Of a DNA stretch of 63,713 bases, positions 18,978 to 30,399 are shown piece after piece. The notes beneath the pieces are model-generated. The model was not told the DNA's origin and did not search any database. It worked only from the letters and a program-made list of their open reading frames with translations. This DNA is from Prochlorococcus sp. AG-409-I11 (lineage in GTDB: Bacteria > Cyanobacteriota > Cyanobacteriia > PCC-6307 > Cyanobiaceae), in contig QCJX01000008.1 of assembly GCA_003215725.1 (NCBI GenBank), positions 1-63,713 on the forward strand, given 5' to 3'. How positions within the stretch are numbered: position 1 is the first letter of the stretch; every line of letters begins with the position of its first letter. A program made the position numbers and the translations under genes.

Positions 18978-20105
18978 TTAAAAAGGACCATTTGTCATTA
19001 TACGCAATATAAAGCGACGCAAACTAGAATTTGAAGTTGTTAGCTTAAAGCCTAATCTTCTTAATTGTATAGCTATAAAATTTCTATTTGATGTTATTCT
19101 CACTAGCATATCAGTTATAAAAGCAATTATTGCAATGTCATAATATCGATATAAGGAAAATTTAAATCTAAGTTTATGAATTCCAATGCGCTTAAGATTT
19201 ATAAGTTTACTAAAATGATAGATATCTCTCCAGCACAGATTTAGCCCTTGACCTCCAACAGGGTGAAATGTGTGAGCAGATTCACCTAATAAAAAGAAAT
19301 TCCCTTTAGTTATCCTACTAGCTATAGAGAATGGAATTGGAATTGCTATTGGTTTATCCAAAAGTAAATCTGGCTCAATTCCAATTGGCAAAATTGATGC
19401 AAGTTTGTCTAGTAATATTGATGATTTCAATTCTGCTCTTTTATTACACAAATCCATTGGAGCACTCCAAATTATTTGGTATTTGTCATTACCCATTGGT
19501 AAAATAGCTAGAGGTCCCTCATCTCGAAATATTTCATAAGCATCATTACTACTAATAATACCTCTAAGCGCAACTTTTAAAGACAAGCAACCCTGATTAT
19601 AAAATCTAGATATCCTACGAATTTTTAACATCTTCAAAGCATTTGACTTATAACCATCTGTTGCAACAACAATATCATAACCTTTACTTTCATAATCAGT
19701 TTCTGATGAAAATTGTAGATTAATATTATTGCTATTTTTAATTTGCTTTATTATTGTACTCATTAAATCCTTATGTTCAATTATCCAACCTATAGAATTA
19801 TCTCTATCATTAGATTTAACTAAATCTGAGGTTGAAAACTTTAAGGTTTTATTGATTACATAGTCGCTTACATATAGAGTTGAAAAGCCAGTTAGTCTAT
19901 TCTTAAGTTTATACCAAATACCAAGCTCACTTAAGAGTTTTTTAGATGAATGATTAATTGCATAAGCTCTTGATCGATTAATAAGATCTTCTTGTTTCAT
20001 AGATTCAAATAAAGTCACTTTATTTCCATAATTAGCTAGAGATAATGCCAGTAATGATCCAGTTGTACCTGCTCCAATGATTTTTATGTTTAAGGGTCTA
20101 TTCAT
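18978..20105 (-). CDS. FAD-dependent aromatic-ring hydroxylase (UbiH/Coq6 type)
   Basis: A 375-aa FAD monooxygenase. The N-terminal GAGTTGSLLALSLANYGNKVTLFES binds the ADP part of FAD, a DG-type block (DIVVATDGYKSNALK) lies mid-protein, and GESAHTFHPVGGQGLNLCWRD binds the ribityl chain. The likely role is ring hydroxylation in plastoquinone or related quinone synthesis, which fits ubiX elsewhere in the window. Substrate assignment is inference. Often annotated ubiH in picocyanobacteria. Confidence 0.8.
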   Translation of the reverse strand: MNRPLNIKIIGAGTTGSLLALSLANYGNKVTLFESMKQEDLINRSRAYAINHSSKKLLSELGIWYKLKNRLTGFSTLYVSDYVINKTLKFSTSDLVKSNDRDNSIGWIIEHKDLMSTIIKQIKNSNNINLQFSSETDYESKGYDIVVATDGYKSNALKMLKIRRISRFYNQGCLSLKVALRGIISSNDAYEIFRDEGPLAILPMGNDKYQIIWSAPMDLCNKRAELKSSILLDKLASILPIGIEPDLLLDKPIAIPIPFSIASRITKGNFFLLGESAHTFHPVGGQGLNLCWRDIYHFSKLINLKRIGIHKLRFKFSLYRYYDIAIIAFITDMLVRITSNRNFIAIQLRRLGFKLTTSNSSLRRFILRIMTNGPF

Positions 20106-20133
20106 TTATATTCATGTAGAATAAAGTTCCAAA

Positions 20134-20784
20134 TTATGACCTTGGAAGGCGTAAATAGCATATTTCTTCGAATGCAGGCCTTAATAAGTAAGGGTAATCT
20201 CCTATCCATTGTTTAACTTGAGGCAACCAAGCGTCACTTATTGCACTTATTTTATTAAAGCTTTTATTACCACTGAACGCAAGGCATCTTATTTTCATTC
20301 CTTTTCTAATTAATTGGTGTTTTTTGTCTAAGGGGAATGAGATGTTACCTAAATAACCATCTTCATCCGCTAATTCAACAGTTACCCATGTACGTCTATT
20401 CTCAACTAATTCTAGTTGACCTTTTTGATTTGCTTGTTCATGTCTATTCTCTACTTTTTCACTTGTGTAAATATCTGAAATAAAACCTTCAAATATACCT
20501 GCAGATGGTATTTCTCTTAATTCAGAATTTCTACGGCTTGCTTCTACAATTGGCCCCCATAAAATATATAGCAAAAAAGATACTCCCAATATCAACCAGA
20601 TTGAGTAAAAACGACTAGTGACTTGGCTTTGGCTGATAAGAAGCGTTATCACACCACCAATTGATGAAATCATTACTCTTTGAAGTATCTTTCGAGGATT
20701 ACCTAACGCATAACTAAATTGATTACCTGTAGCAACTGCTGGAATTAGTCGTTGGATTTCGACAGGCCGAAGAGGAATTAACAT
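20134..20784 (-). CDS. Conserved cyanobacterial two-helix membrane protein
   Basis: A 216-aa protein I do not recognise by name. The start RPVEIQRLIPAVATGNQFSYALGNPRKILQR is a conserved-looking amphipathic region. Two hydrophobic segments follow (about 38-52 and 60-78). The C-terminal half (about 95-216) is a soluble beta-rich domain with VTVELADEDGYLGNISFP and WIGDYPYLLRPAFEEICYLR. It sits 3 bases from dapB on the same strand, so the pair is probably co-transcribed. Confidence 0.7.
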   Translation of the reverse strand: MLIPLRPVEIQRLIPAVATGNQFSYALGNPRKILQRVMISSIGGVITLLISQSQVTSRFYSIWLILGVSFLLYILWGPIVEASRRNSELREIPSAGIFEGFISDIYTSEKVENRHEQANQKGQLELVENRRTWVTVELADEDGYLGNISFPLDKKHQLIRKGMKIRCLAFSGNKSFNKISAISDAWLPQVKQWIGDYPYLLRPAFEEICYLRLPRS

Positions 20785-20787
20785 AAA

Positions 20788-21654
20788 CTAAATAATCCTT
20801 TCAAGGCCATATACAAGACCTTTAATATTACGCACCTTTCTAATAGCGAGTAAGACTCCTGGCATATATGCAGATCTATCTATTGTTATATGTTTTAAAG
20901 AGTATGTTTCTCCAGGTGATCCAAATAAAACCTCCTGTTGAGCAACTATCCCAGGTAATCTAATTGAGTGCAGCTGTAAACCACTATTCCGTAAACCACC
21001 CCTACACCCTTCTATTGTTACTTCTTCTTTTATATTTTCTTTGTTAAATTCTTTACCTAGTTCTTCCATTAACTCTGCTGTTTTAATACAAGTCCCACTT
21101 GGTGCGTCAGCTTTTTCGTTGTGATGTGATTCTATTAGCTCTGCAAAATCATAAAAACGGGCGGCGGCAGCCGCTGCTTGTTGAAGTAAAACCATTCCAA
21201 CAGAAAAGTTGGGTATCACTGCAGATCCTATAGATGCTTTCTCTGCAAAAATATTTAAATCAGTCAGTTGGTTACTGTCTAAGCCTGTAGTACCTATGAC
21301 TGGGTGGACACCATACGCAATGGCAGTTCTCGTATGTTCATACACTACTGATGGATGTGTGAAGTCAACAAGAATAGGAGCATTTCCTTCTTTACTCCCT
21401 TCATTTCTATTTAATTGACTTGCAGAACATAATGAAGATTCAAAGTCAGATGTTATCGGAACATCAAGTGATTCGATACCTAATAACTCTCCAACATCAC
21501 TACCTTCTTTATCTAAAGCGGTATCAATTGCACCAATCAACTCACAGTCGGCTGAAGCTACAACGGTTTTTATTACCTCAGACCCCATTTTCCCCAGAGC
21601 ACCTGCTACAACAACAGGTATTGATTGCTTTGTCATAGAGGCCATTGTCGACAT
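20788..21654 (-). CDS. dapB: 4-hydroxy-tetrahydrodipicolinate reductase
   Basis: A 288-aa enzyme of the lysine/diaminopimelate pathway. The NAD(P)H site is [13 protein letters not shown], and the catalytic/substrate region is [28 protein letters not shown] and the C-terminal [14 protein letters not shown] are also family landmarks. ATGs at 21645 and 21636 are possible alternative starts. The gene is divergent from chlH, with about 100 bases between them holding both promoters. Confidence 0.93.
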   Translation of the reverse strand: MSTMASMTKQSIPVVVAGALGKMGSEVIKTVVASADCELIGAIDTALDKEGSDVGELLGIESLDVPITSDFESSLCSASQLNRNEGSKEGNAPILVDFTHPSVVYEHTRTAIAYGVHPVIGTTGLDSNQLTDLNIFAEKASIGSAVIPNFSVGMVLLQQAAAAAARFYDFAELIESHHNEKADAPSGTCIKTAELMEELGKEFNKENIKEEVTIEGCRGGLRNSGLQLHSIRLPGIVAQQEVLFGSPGETYSLKHITIDRSAYMPGVLLAIRKVRNIKGLVYGLERII

Positions 21655-21757
21655 TAATCAGAAAAAGTAACGTGAACTTGTAACACGAGTGTGCGAAAAA
21701 ACACGGTTAAGGCTCAGGGAACCTTAGGCTTATGCAAATAATACCGAGGATTTAAAA

Positions 21758-24700
21758 ATGTTTACCCAGGTTCGCTCCGCCAACCGCAGAGTTATGCCTG
21801 CAGAGAGTAACGATCATAAATCAGTCATGAAAGCAGTATATGTAGTACTAGAACCCCAATATCAAAATGCCTTAACCGAAGCAGCAAATTTGCTCAATTC
21901 TGAAAATGGCCCTATAGGTATTGAATTAAACGGATATTTGATTGAGGAGTTAAGAGACACAGAGAACTATGAAAATTTTAAGAAAGATATTGCAAATGCA
22001 GATGTTTTTATTGCATCACTCATTTTTATTGAAGATTTAGCTCAAAAAGTAGTAGATGCAGTACAACCACATAAAGAAAACTTAAAAGCATCTGTGGTTT
22101 TTCCCTCAATGCCAGAGGTTATGAGGTTAAACAAATTAGGCACATTTTCAATGGCGCAACTAGGCCAATCGAAAAGCCTTATTGGTGATTTCATGAAGAA
22201 AAGAAAAGAGTCAGGTGGTGCTGGTTTTCAGGATTCAATGTTGAAGTTGTTAAATACTCTTCCAGCAATACTTAAATATTTACCTGTAGATAAAGCACAG
22301 GATGCAAGAAGCTTTATGCTTAGTTTTCAATATTGGTTAGGTGGTACTCCTGATAATTTAAGAAATTTTTTACTCATGTTGGCTGATAAATATGTATTTC
22401 CAACAATTGATGGTCAAAGAGAAATAGAACTGAAAATATCAGAACCGCAGGTTTTTCCAGACCTTGGGATATGGCATCCTCTAGCTCCTAATATGTTTGA
22501 AGATCTAAAAGAATATTTAAATTGGAATTCTAGTAGAAAGGATTTATCAAGTAGAGCTAAAAAAGGCCCGGTAATTGGACTTGTTCTTCAAAGAAGTCAT
22601 ATTGTCACTGGCGACGAAGCTCACTATGTAGCAGTTATACAAGAACTTGAATTTAGGGGCGCTAGTGTAATCCCTATTTTCTGTGGAGGACTTGATTTTT
22701 CTAAGCCTGTAAATGCCTTTTTCTTTGACCCGACAAATCCTGATAATCCAATTGTTGATGGAGTTGTATCCCTAACAGGTTTTGCATTGGTAGGTGGTCC
22801 AGCTAGGCAGGATCACCCTAAGGCGATAGATGCTCTAAAGAGACTTAATCGCCCTTACATGGTTGCCCTTCCTCTAGTTTTTCAAACCACCCAAGAATGG
22901 GAAGGCAGTGACCTTGGGTTGCATCCAGTTCAAGTAGCTTTGCAAATTGCTATTCCAGAATTAGATGGTGCAATAGAACCAATTGTTCTATCAGGTAGAG
23001 ATGATGCAACTGGAAAAGCTCATACTCTTCAGGATAGGGTTGATGCTATTGCTGAAAGAGCAATTCGTTGGTCATCTCTAAGAATAAAGCCGAAGTCAGA
23101 AAAAAAATTAGCTATTACTGTTTTTAGTTTTCCTCCAGATAAGGGAAATGTTGGTACAGCAGCTTATTTAGATGTATTTGGATCAATATTTAGAGTTTTA
23201 CAAGAGATGAAATCTGAAGGTTATTGTATTGAAAATATGCCAAAAGATCCTAAGTCATTAATGGAGACTCTTATTAATGACCCAGAGGCATTAGAGGGAT
23301 CACCAGAATTATCAATTGCTCATAGAATGACAGTCGATGAATATCAACAATTAACTCCATACTCTGAAAGACTTGAGGAAAATTGGGGTAAGCCACCAGG
23401 TAATTTAAATAGTGACGGTCAAAACCTTCTCATTTATGGACATCATTTTGGGAATGTATTTGTAGGAGTACAGCCAACGTTTGGCTATGAAGGAGATCCT
23501 ATGAGACTCCTTTATTCCAGAAGTGCAAGTCCTCATCACGGATTTGCTGCTTATTACACATATCTAGAAAAGGTATGGAAGGCAGATGCTGTACTTCACT
23601 TTGGAACTCACGGTTCACTTGAATTCATGCCTGGTAAACAAATGGGTATGAGCGAAACTTGTTATCCAGATTCTTTGATTGGAGGCCTCCCTAATCTTTA
23701 TTACTATGCAGCAAATAATCCTTCTGAAGCAACAATTGCAAAAAGACGTGGATATGCCTCGACTATTAGCTATTTAACACCTCCAGCTGAAAATGCTGGT
23801 CTATACAAAGGCTTGAAAGAGTTAAGTGAATTAGTTGGTTCTTACCAACAATTACGTGAGAGCGGTAGAGGTATACAAATAGTAAATGCAATAGTTGAAA
23901 CAGCTCGAAAATGCAACCTTGATCAAGATGTAAAACTTCCTGACTCTGATTCTTCAGAGATGTCAGTTGATGATAGAGATTCTGTCGTTGGGGCTGTTTA
24001 TAGCCAGCTCATGGAGATTGAAAGTCGTTTACTTCCCTGTGGATTGCATACTATTGGAAAACCACCAACTGCAGAAGAAGCTATAGCAAGCTTAGTAAGT
24101 ATATCTGCACTCGAAAGAGAAGAAGATGGCCTTAGATCTTTACCAGGATTGTTAGCTGAATCAATTGATCGTGATATAGAGGACATTTATAAAGGTAACA
24201 ACAATGGTGACTTAAATGATGTTGAATTAAATAAGCTAATAACCGAAACTTCTCGATTAGCTGTTGGATCATTAGTTTTATCTCTTACAGGAAGAGAAGG
24301 TAGGGTAATAATGAAAAAAAATATATTTTCAAGATTACTAGATATGTTAAAACTATTTGGAATAACAATGCCCAATCCATGGGTTAGAAAGTGTAAGCAA
24401 AAGGGATTCAAAAATATTAATTTACAAGAACTTGATAAATTATTTGACTATTTAAGTTTTTGTCTAAAACAAATATGTGCAGATAAGGAAATGGAAAGTC
24501 TACTTAAGGCACTTGATGGAGATTATGTTTTACCTGGGCCAGGTGGAGACCCTATACGAAATCCAGGTGTACTACCAAGTGGAAAAAATATTCATGCTTT
24601 GGACCCACAATCAATTCCAACTACAGCTGCCGTTGCTGCAGCTAAAGGTGTAGTAGACAAATTAATCGAGCGACAAAAAGAAGAGCAAGGTGACTGGCCA

Positions 24701-25783
24701 GAAACAATAGCCTGTGTTCTTTGGGGAACAGACAATATCAAAACCTATGGTGAATCGTTAGCACAAATTTTATGGTTCGTAGGTGTAAGACCTAAACCAG
24801 ATTCGGTAGGTAGAGTTAATAAACTAGAATTAATTCCTTTAGAAGAATTAGGTAGACCACGCATAGATGTTGTTGTCAACTGTTCTGGGGTTTTTAGAGA
24901 CTTATTTATTAATCAGATGGCACTGATAGATCAAGCAGTTAAAATGGCAGCTGAATCTGATGAACCTCTTGATCAAAATTTTGTAAGAAAGCATTCTTTA
25001 GAACAAGCTAAGGCACAGGGAACAACTATTAGAGAAGCATCATGCAGAGTATTCTCTAATGCTAGTGGAAGTTATAGTTCGAATGTAAATCTAGCTGTTG
25101 AAAATTCAACTTGGGAAGAGGAAGGTGAACTTCAGGAAATGTATTTATCTAGAAAAACATATGCATTTAATGCAGACAATCCTGGAGAAATGAATCAAAA
25201 AAGAGAAACTTTTGAATCTGTAATAAAGACAGCAGATGTAACTTTTCAAAATTTAGATTCATCTGAGATCTCTTTAACAGATGTGAGCCACTACTTTGAT
25301 TCCGACCCAACTAACCTAATCAAGAATTTAAGGGAAGATGGTAAAGCCCCAAGTAGTTATATAGCTGACACAACCACAGCTAATGCACAAGTTAGATCTT
25401 TGAGTGAGACTATCAGACTTGATTCGAGGACAAAACTACTTAATCCTAAGTGGTATGAAGGAATGCTTAATTCAGGCTATGAAGGTGTTAGAGAGGTTTC
25501 CAATCGACTTAACTACACTCTCGGATGGAGTGCAACAAGTGGGCAAGTAGATAATTTTGTATATGAGGAATCCAATGAAACATTTATAAATGATCCAGAA
25601 ATGAGAAAACGATTAATGGAGTTGAATCCACATAGTTTTAGAAGAATAGTTGGAACATTATTAGAGGTTAATGGTAGAGGGTATTGGGATACATCTGACG
25701 AAAATATTGAGCAACTTAAGGAGCTATATCAAGAGGTAGAAGATAGAATAGAAGGAGTTGACAATTCACAAAATGCTAATTAG
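21758..25783 (+). CDS. chlH: Magnesium chelatase subunit H
   Basis: A 1341-aa protein, the porphyrin-binding subunit of Mg-chelatase that commits protoporphyrin IX to chlorophyll. The CobN/Mg-chelatase body is evident: a flavodoxin-like N-terminal region ([14 protein letters not shown]), the [20 protein letters not shown] block near residue 620, [26 protein letters not shown] near residue 930 and [18 protein letters not shown]. The length is normal for ChlH. It probably has its own promoter in the dapB-chlH divergent gap. Confidence 0.97.
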   Translation: MFTQVRSANRRVMPAESNDHKSVMKAVYVVLEPQYQNALTEAANLLNSENGPIGIELNGYLIEELRDTENYENFKKDIANADVFIASLIFIEDLAQKVVDAVQPHKENLKASVVFPSMPEVMRLNKLGTFSMAQLGQSKSLIGDFMKKRKESGGAGFQDSMLKLLNTLPAILKYLPVDKAQDARSFMLSFQYWLGGTPDNLRNFLLMLADKYVFPTIDGQREIELKISEPQVFPDLGIWHPLAPNMFEDLKEYLNWNSSRKDLSSRAKKGPVIGLVLQRSHIVTGDEAHYVAVIQELEFRGASVIPIFCGGLDFSKPVNAFFFDPTNPDNPIVDGVVSLTGFALVGGPARQDHPKAIDALKRLNRPYMVALPLVFQTTQEWEGSDLGLHPVQVALQIAIPELDGAIEPIVLSGRDDATGKAHTLQDRVDAIAERAIRWSSLRIKPKSEKKLAITVFSFPPDKGNVGTAAYLDVFGSIFRVLQEMKSEGYCIENMPKDPKSLMETLINDPEALEGSPELSIAHRMTVDEYQQLTPYSERLEENWGKPPGNLNSDGQNLLIYGHHFGNVFVGVQPTFGYEGDPMRLLYSRSASPHHGFAAYYTYLEKVWKADAVLHFGTHGSLEFMPGKQMGMSETCYPDSLIGGLPNLYYYAANNPSEATIAKRRGYASTISYLTPPAENAGLYKGLKELSELVGSYQQLRESGRGIQIVNAIVETARKCNLDQDVKLPDSDSSEMSVDDRDSVVGAVYSQLMEIESRLLPCGLHTIGKPPTAEEAIASLVSISALEREEDGLRSLPGLLAESIDRDIEDIYKGNNNGDLNDVELNKLITETSRLAVGSLVLSLTGREGRVIMKKNIFSRLLDMLKLFGITMPNPWVRKCKQKGFKNINLQELDKLFDYLSFCLKQICADKEMESLLKALDGDYVLPGPGGDPIRNPGVLPSGKNIHALDPQSIPTTAAVAAAKGVVDKLIERQKEEQGDWPETIACVLWGTDNIKTYGESLAQILWFVGVRPKPDSVGRVNKLELIPLEELGRPRIDVVVNCSGVFRDLFINQMALIDQAVKMAAESDEPLDQNFVRKHSLEQAKAQGTTIREASCRVFSNASGSYSSNVNLAVENSTWEEEGELQEMYLSRKTYAFNADNPGEMNQKRETFESVIKTADVTFQNLDSSEISLTDVSHYFDSDPTNLIKNLREDGKAPSSYIADTTTANAQVRSLSETIRLDSRTKLLNPKWYEGMLNSGYEGVREVSNRLNYTLGWSATSGQVDNFVYEESNETFINDPEMRKRLMELNPHSFRRIVGTLLEVNGRGYWDTSDENIEQLKELYQEVEDRIEGVDNSQNAN

Positions 25784-25790
25784 TTAGTAT

Positions 25791-26627
25791 TTACAACCAA
25801 ATATTTTTTGCCATTTTAATAGCCTGAGATGTTTCCTTTACATCATGAACTCTCACCATATTTACCTTAGCTTGAACACATTTACAAGCAACTACAGCAC
25901 TACCTATAACTCTTTTATCAGGCTCTGATACATTTGTTATCTCACCAATAAATCTTTTTCTTGACGCTCCAACAAGAACTGGAAATGATTCAGAACAAAT
26001 CAAGTCAAGATTATTTAGTATTTGTATATTCTGTTGTGTTGTTTTTGCAAAACCTAGACCAGGATCCCATATTATCTGGTTTGGTGAAATGCCATGTTGA
26101 ATTGCATTATCAGTTCTTTTTATTAAGCCATAATATACATCCTTAACAACATCTTGGTAGGTTGTTAAATTATCCATAGTAATGCCATTACCTCTACTAT
26201 GAGTAAGTACATATGGGCATTTTCTTTCGGCCACAATATTCATTATTTCTGGATCATATAACCCAGCTGTTACATCATTAATCCAGTTGGCTCCAAGTTC
26301 TATAGCTTTTTTAGCCACTTTTGAATGAAAAGTATCTACTGAAATTAAAGCTTCTGGGTGTGCATTACGTATTGCACATAACGAGGACGTTAGTCGTAGA
26401 AGTTCTTCTTCATCGCCAACAATATGCGAGCCTGGACGTGTACTCTGTGCTCCTATATCAATAACTTCCGCACCATCATTAAGATGATTGGCTGCCTTTT
26501 CCAAAGCAGATATTTCAGACTTATATAGTCCATCTTTACTAAATGAATCTGGCGTAATGTTAATTACACCCATAATTAAAGTTTCTTTTCCCCATTTATT
26601 GGGAAAACTATGTTTAACTTTTTTCAA
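25791..26627 (-). CDS. folP: Dihydropteroate synthase
   Basis: A 278-aa folate-pathway enzyme that joins p-aminobenzoate to dihydropterin pyrophosphate. The first signature [17 protein letters not shown] and the second [17 protein letters not shown] are both present, as are NWINDVTAG, the [12 protein letters not shown] block and [12 protein letters not shown]. It overlaps the end of tpiA by 14 bases, indicating translational coupling. It converges with chlH. Confidence 0.95.
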   Translation of the reverse strand: MKKVKHSFPNKWGKETLIMGVINITPDSFSKDGLYKSEISALEKAANHLNDGAEVIDIGAQSTRPGSHIVGDEEELLRLTSSLCAIRNAHPEALISVDTFHSKVAKKAIELGANWINDVTAGLYDPEIMNIVAERKCPYVLTHSRGNGITMDNLTTYQDVVKDVYYGLIKRTDNAIQHGISPNQIIWDPGLGFAKTTQQNIQILNNLDLICSESFPVLVGASRKRFIGEITNVSEPDKRVIGSAVVACKCVQAKVNMVRVHDVKETSQAIKMAKNIWL

Positions 26628-27351
26628 AATTTACAATTCTAGCAAAACTATTAGCTTCTAAAGATGCTCCTCCTACAAGGACTCCGTCAATATCACTCAT
26701 AGACATCAACTCATCAATATTTTGAGCTTTGACAGAACCTCCGTATTGAATAATTAAATTTTCCGATCCAACCCAATTTCTAATTAGTGCACAAATTCTA
26801 TTAGCTTCTGCAGACTCACATGTTTTGCCTGTACCTATTGCCCATATAGGTTCATAAGCAACAATTATTTTGTCAGGGTCTAAACCTTCTAGACCCTGCT
26901 CAACTTGTCTTCTAATAACTCTCTCAGCCTCTCCACGTTCTCTTTGCTCATTTGTTTCTCCAACACAAACGATTGGTATTAGTCCATTGGATTGCGCGGA
27001 TCTGGCTCTGCGATTTATTTGTTCATCACTTTCACTAAAATATTTGCGAGGCTCACTATGGCCAACAATTGCATATTTGACACTATGTTCTAAAAGCATT
27101 TTTGGTGAGGTTTCAGCTGTAAAGGCTCCCTGATCCTCCCAATGAACATTTTGGCTTGAAAGTTCAACCTCTGTTCCCTCGATACTTTGAGCCAATGTGG
27201 AAATGGCTGTAAAGGGAGGAGCTATGACGATATGGCGATCGGATGGTGTATTCGCGATTAACGGTAGGAATGAAGACATATATGCCTTTGCCTCTGAGCA
27301 GGTCATATGCATCTTCCAGTTGCCAGCGATGACAGGATTACGAACGCTCAT
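26614..27351 (-). CDS. tpiA: Triosephosphate isomerase
   Basis: A 245-aa TIM barrel interconverting dihydroxyacetone phosphate and glyceraldehyde-3-phosphate (Calvin cycle and glycolysis). Active-site landmarks are NWKMH (Lys), the catalytic histidine in [12 protein letters not shown] and the catalytic glutamate in [14 protein letters not shown]; phosphate-loop IQYGGSVK and GVLVGGASL follow. The frame extends eight residues further upstream, but the ATG at 27351 is preceded by AAGGA at good spacing, so I prefer it. Confidence 0.95.
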   Translation of the reverse strand: MSVRNPVIAGNWKMHMTCSEAKAYMSSFLPLIANTPSDRHIVIAPPFTAISTLAQSIEGTEVELSSQNVHWEDQGAFTAETSPKMLLEHSVKYAIVGHSEPRKYFSESDEQINRRARSAQSNGLIPIVCVGETNEQRERGEAERVIRRQVEQGLEGLDPDKIIVAYEPIWAIGTGKTCESAEANRICALIRNWVGSENLIIQYGGSVKAQNIDELMSMSDIDGVLVGGASLEANSFARIVNFEKS

Positions 27352-27376
27352 AATTCCTTGTGGTTTAGAAGCCAAC

Positions 27377-27574
27377 TTACGGCTCTTTAGTATCAGTATC
27401 GGTCACGACGAGCTCATTACTGCCAAAACGAACAAGATCTCCTTTTCCCAGTTTTCTACCTCGTCTTGTTTCAGGCGTTCCATTTACTGAGACAAACCCC
27501 GAACTAATCAAGTTTTTGGCTTCTCCTCCTGATGCAACAAGTCCATGCCATTTCAAAAATTGATCCAACTTCAT
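27377..27574 (-). CDS. S4-domain RNA-binding protein
   Basis: A 65-aa single S4 domain: [41 protein letters not shown], which matches the YbcJ/RlbA-type small RNA-binding proteins. Its target is probably ribosomal or transfer RNA. The frame is open to 27628, but that would overlap the divergent ABC gene start, so I use the ATG at 27574. It lies just upstream of tpiA and likely shares its transcript. Confidence 0.85.
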   Translation of the reverse strand: MKLDQFLKWHGLVASGGEAKNLISSGFVSVNGTPETRRGRKLGKGDLVRFGSNELVVTDTDTKEP

Positions 27575-27616
27575 TACAAGGGGATAAGGTGCACTTAACA
27601 GTAATAGCTTGATTGA

Positions 27617-29362
27617 ATGATTTCGCAATCTGACGCTGAATTCAGAAAGCTTATTCCACTTTTAAGGCCACATCTCAGAAAACTTCTCTGGGGTGCTTTA
27701 TTCATGGTTATTTATGTTAGTTGCTGGCCAGTTCTTGCATGGCAGGCGGGTCTATTAATTCCTGCTATTGGTGAAGGTAACCTTTTAACAGTTATAAAAA
27801 TAATCTTTGGAGCATTATTTGTATTTTTTATTCAAAAACTGTCTCAATTTGCTCAAGATACTTTGCTAGCAGACCCAGCACTACGAATTAGTCAAGATCT
27901 ACGAATCAAAGTATTTAAAAAACTACAAAAAATACAATTAGGTGCTATTGAAAAATTATCAACAGGTGATATTACTTATCGTCTAACAGAAGATGCAGAT
28001 AGAGTTGGAGAAGTAATTTATAAAACCATTCAAGATACAACACCTTCAATACTGCAATTAGTAGCAGTATTTATTTATATGGTTTTTATTGACTGGCAAT
28101 TATCAATTGCAACATTACTACTAGCCCCTTTGGTAACAATTTTAGTAAGTCAATTCGGCGCAAGAGTGATGTTTGCAGCAGAAAGAAGTCAAAAGCAAGT
28201 AAGTGAATTAGCTGCTTTGTTGGGTGAAGCTATTCAAGGCTTGCCAATTATAAGGGCTTTTGCTGCAGAAGAGTGGCTTCAAAATAGATTTGACAATGAG
28301 GTTGAATTGCATCGAAGAGCAAGATACAAAACACTTAAACTTCTTGCTTTACAACATCCTGTAGTTGGTTTCATCGAAGCGACTGGAATATTAGCTGTAC
28401 TAGTAATTGGTGCTGCACGTATTCAATCAGGTGGTCTTGATGGACAAGGTTTTAGTAGTTATGTAGCAGCATTATTAATGTTAATTGATCCGATAAGTCA
28501 TTTAACTACTAATTTCAATGAACTGAAGCAAGGTCAAGCGTCTCTGAGCAGATTACGATCAATCCAGCTTGAACCTGAAGAGGCGAAAGATATACTGACT
28601 CCAATCAATTTAAATGATGCAAAAGGTGAAATATCATTAAGGGATGTTTGCTTTTCTTATGATAATAAAATAAATGTATTGAATAACATCAATATAAATA
28701 TAAAAAAAGGACAAGTAGTTGCTTTAGTAGGCCCCTCTGGTTCTGGTAAAAGCACATTACTGTCTCTTTTACTGAGATTTATAAGGCCAAAATCAGGAGA
28801 GATATTCTTTGATGGTTATGAGGTCTCACAGATTAAATCTAAGGAGTTAAGGCAACAAATAGCTCTAGTTCCTCAAAGAACAAATCTATTTTCGGGTTCA
28901 ATTTCAGATGTAATTAAATTTGGAAGAACTGCCTCCAAAGATCAAGTTATAAATGCGTCACGTATTGCAAATGCTCATGACTTTATTATGTCGATGCCAG
29001 ATGGATATCAATCTCAGGTTGAGGAAGGAGGAACTAATTTATCTGGTGGTCAACTACAACGAATCGCAATTGCAAGAGCTGTCTTGGGTAATCCATCTGT
29101 GCTGTTACTGGATGAAGCAACTAGTGCACTTGATGCTGACTCAGAGGCTGCTGTTCAACTTGCTTTAAGCCAAGCAATGAAAGATAGAACTGTGTTGGTC
29201 ATAGCTCATCGTTTATCAACAGTTCAAGAAGCAGATCAAATTATTGTTATTGACAATGGTTCAATTAGCGATTGTGGTACGCATGATGAGCTAATAACAC
29301 GGGAAGGACGTTACAAGGAACTATGTCAGAAACAATTTATTAGGAATTCAAAATCAGAATGA
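27617..29362 (+). CDS. MsbA-like ABC exporter (fused permease-ATPase)
   Basis: A 581-aa half-transporter with about six transmembrane helices in residues 1-320 and an ATPase domain after 335. Walker A is GPSGSGKST, the Q-loop is VPQRTN, the signature is LSGGQLQR, Walker B/D-loop is LLLDEATSALD and the H-loop is IAHRLST. It would act as a homodimer in the inner membrane exporting a lipid or hydrophobic compound. Substrate not deducible. It is divergent from the S4 gene with about 40 bases between. Confidence 0.9.
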   Translation: MISQSDAEFRKLIPLLRPHLRKLLWGALFMVIYVSCWPVLAWQAGLLIPAIGEGNLLTVIKIIFGALFVFFIQKLSQFAQDTLLADPALRISQDLRIKVFKKLQKIQLGAIEKLSTGDITYRLTEDADRVGEVIYKTIQDTTPSILQLVAVFIYMVFIDWQLSIATLLLAPLVTILVSQFGARVMFAAERSQKQVSELAALLGEAIQGLPIIRAFAAEEWLQNRFDNEVELHRRARYKTLKLLALQHPVVGFIEATGILAVLVIGAARIQSGGLDGQGFSSYVAALLMLIDPISHLTTNFNELKQGQASLSRLRSIQLEPEEAKDILTPINLNDAKGEISLRDVCFSYDNKINVLNNININIKKGQVVALVGPSGSGKSTLLSLLLRFIRPKSGEIFFDGYEVSQIKSKELRQQIALVPQRTNLFSGSISDVIKFGRTASKDQVINASRIANAHDFIMSMPDGYQSQVEEGGTNLSGGQLQRIAIARAVLGNPSVLLLDEATSALDADSEAAVQLALSQAMKDRTVLVIAHRLSTVQEADQIIVIDNGSISDCGTHDELITREGRYKELCQKQFIRNSKSE

Positions 29363-29443
29363 AAAATAAGTCACATTTGAACAATTAAAAAGGACAATGA
29401 AGGATTATAGGATTCAAAATCCAACTAAATTATCCAAACGTTC

Positions 29444-29674
29444 ATGACAAACTCCTCAGTAAGCAACAATTCCGAGCCAATTCTGTCTTTTGAAGGTAAA
29501 AGGTATGATCTAAATGCCTTACCAGCGGATCTAAAGGAACTGGTTAGAGGCATGCAGGTTGCTGACGCTCAGTTGAGAATGCATGAAGATACTCTTAAAG
29601 TTCTAGCAGTTGGCCGTCAATCTTTAGCCAAACAATTAAATGACAAACTCAAAAATATAGATCCTCTTCCATAG
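29444..29674 (+). CDS. DUF6447 family small protein
   Basis: A 76-aa protein. A polar N-terminus is followed by the conserved block ILSFEGKRYDLNALPADLKELVRGMQVADAQLRMHEDTLKVLAVGRQSLAKQL, found in small cyanobacterial DUF6447 proteins. It is probably a short helical hairpin. Function unknown. It lies between the ABC exporter and a convergent DUF3386 gene. Confidence 0.72.
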   Translation: MTNSSVSNNSEPILSFEGKRYDLNALPADLKELVRGMQVADAQLRMHEDTLKVLAVGRQSLAKQLNDKLKNIDPLP

Positions 29675-29712
29675 GCTGTTATTTGAATAAAGTTTCATAT
29701 AAGAGCTAAATG

Positions 29713-30399
29713 TTATTCAATATTAGCTAAAGGTTTTAAATTCGTAAATTTATAATGCTCTATAGATTTTTCACTTTCTCTAATTGAGTCTGTATTAATA
29801 GTTCTTTCCCTTAGGAGATAAAGTCCATTCTGTGGTAACTGTATGAAAGTGTCTGAATAATGGCTCATTCCACTTGTTGGCGATAGAGTTGAATGATTAA
29901 AGAATTGACTAGTATATGAACTAGGTAGATAACCATCAGTAGTTCTAAATACTGAGTGATTAGTGATAATGGCTATTTGGCCATGTATCTTTCTTTTAAC
30001 ATAAGTGATGATGTCCTCCTTAACATTGTACTTATCTCCATCATTCTTACCTTCTACCACAATTTTGACCGTTTCTTCATCAATATCTTCAACTATGAAT
30101 TTATTTTGTGAATGCACTTTATTAAAGGGTCTATAAGACCTATGAATACAAAATTCACATATTTGGGAATTTATTTTGTTTTCAATTGCTAAATTCTCTA
30201 TATTATTAATTGAAACTTTATATTTAGAATCTATCTTAAAATTTCCTTGAATGGTATGGTTTTGGTTTTGAAATTCACAAGATCCCTGGTAACCAACAAA
30301 GTTTTCTGTCCACGTATATCTATTTTCATATGCTGATTGAAATATTTCACGACACTCTTGGCCTTTAACTAAATTAAATTTTTTGTTCTCTTGAGTCAT
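29713..30399 (-). CDS. DUF3386 family protein
   Basis: A 228-aa soluble beta-rich protein of the cyanobacterial DUF3386 family. The start [21 protein letters not shown] and the end [17 protein letters not shown] are typical. It overlaps the 3' end of carB by four bases (the ATG lies in the carB stop region), so the two are translationally coupled. The function is unknown. Confidence 0.78.
   Translation of the reverse strand: MTQENKKFNLVKGQECREIFQSAYENRYTWTENFVGYQGSCEFQNQNHTIQGNFKIDSKYKVSINNIENLAIENKINSQICEFCIHRSYRPFNKVHSQNKFIVEDIDEETVKIVVEGKNDGDKYNVKEDIITYVKRKIHGQIAIITNHSVFRTTDGYLPSSYTSQFFNHSTLSPTSGMSHYSDTFIQLPQNGLYLLRERTINTDSIRESEKSIEHYKFTNLKPLANIE

Noticed and set aside
24187-24411. 74-aa reverse frame inside chlH
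   Set aside because: Shadow of the strongly conserved chlH reading frame.
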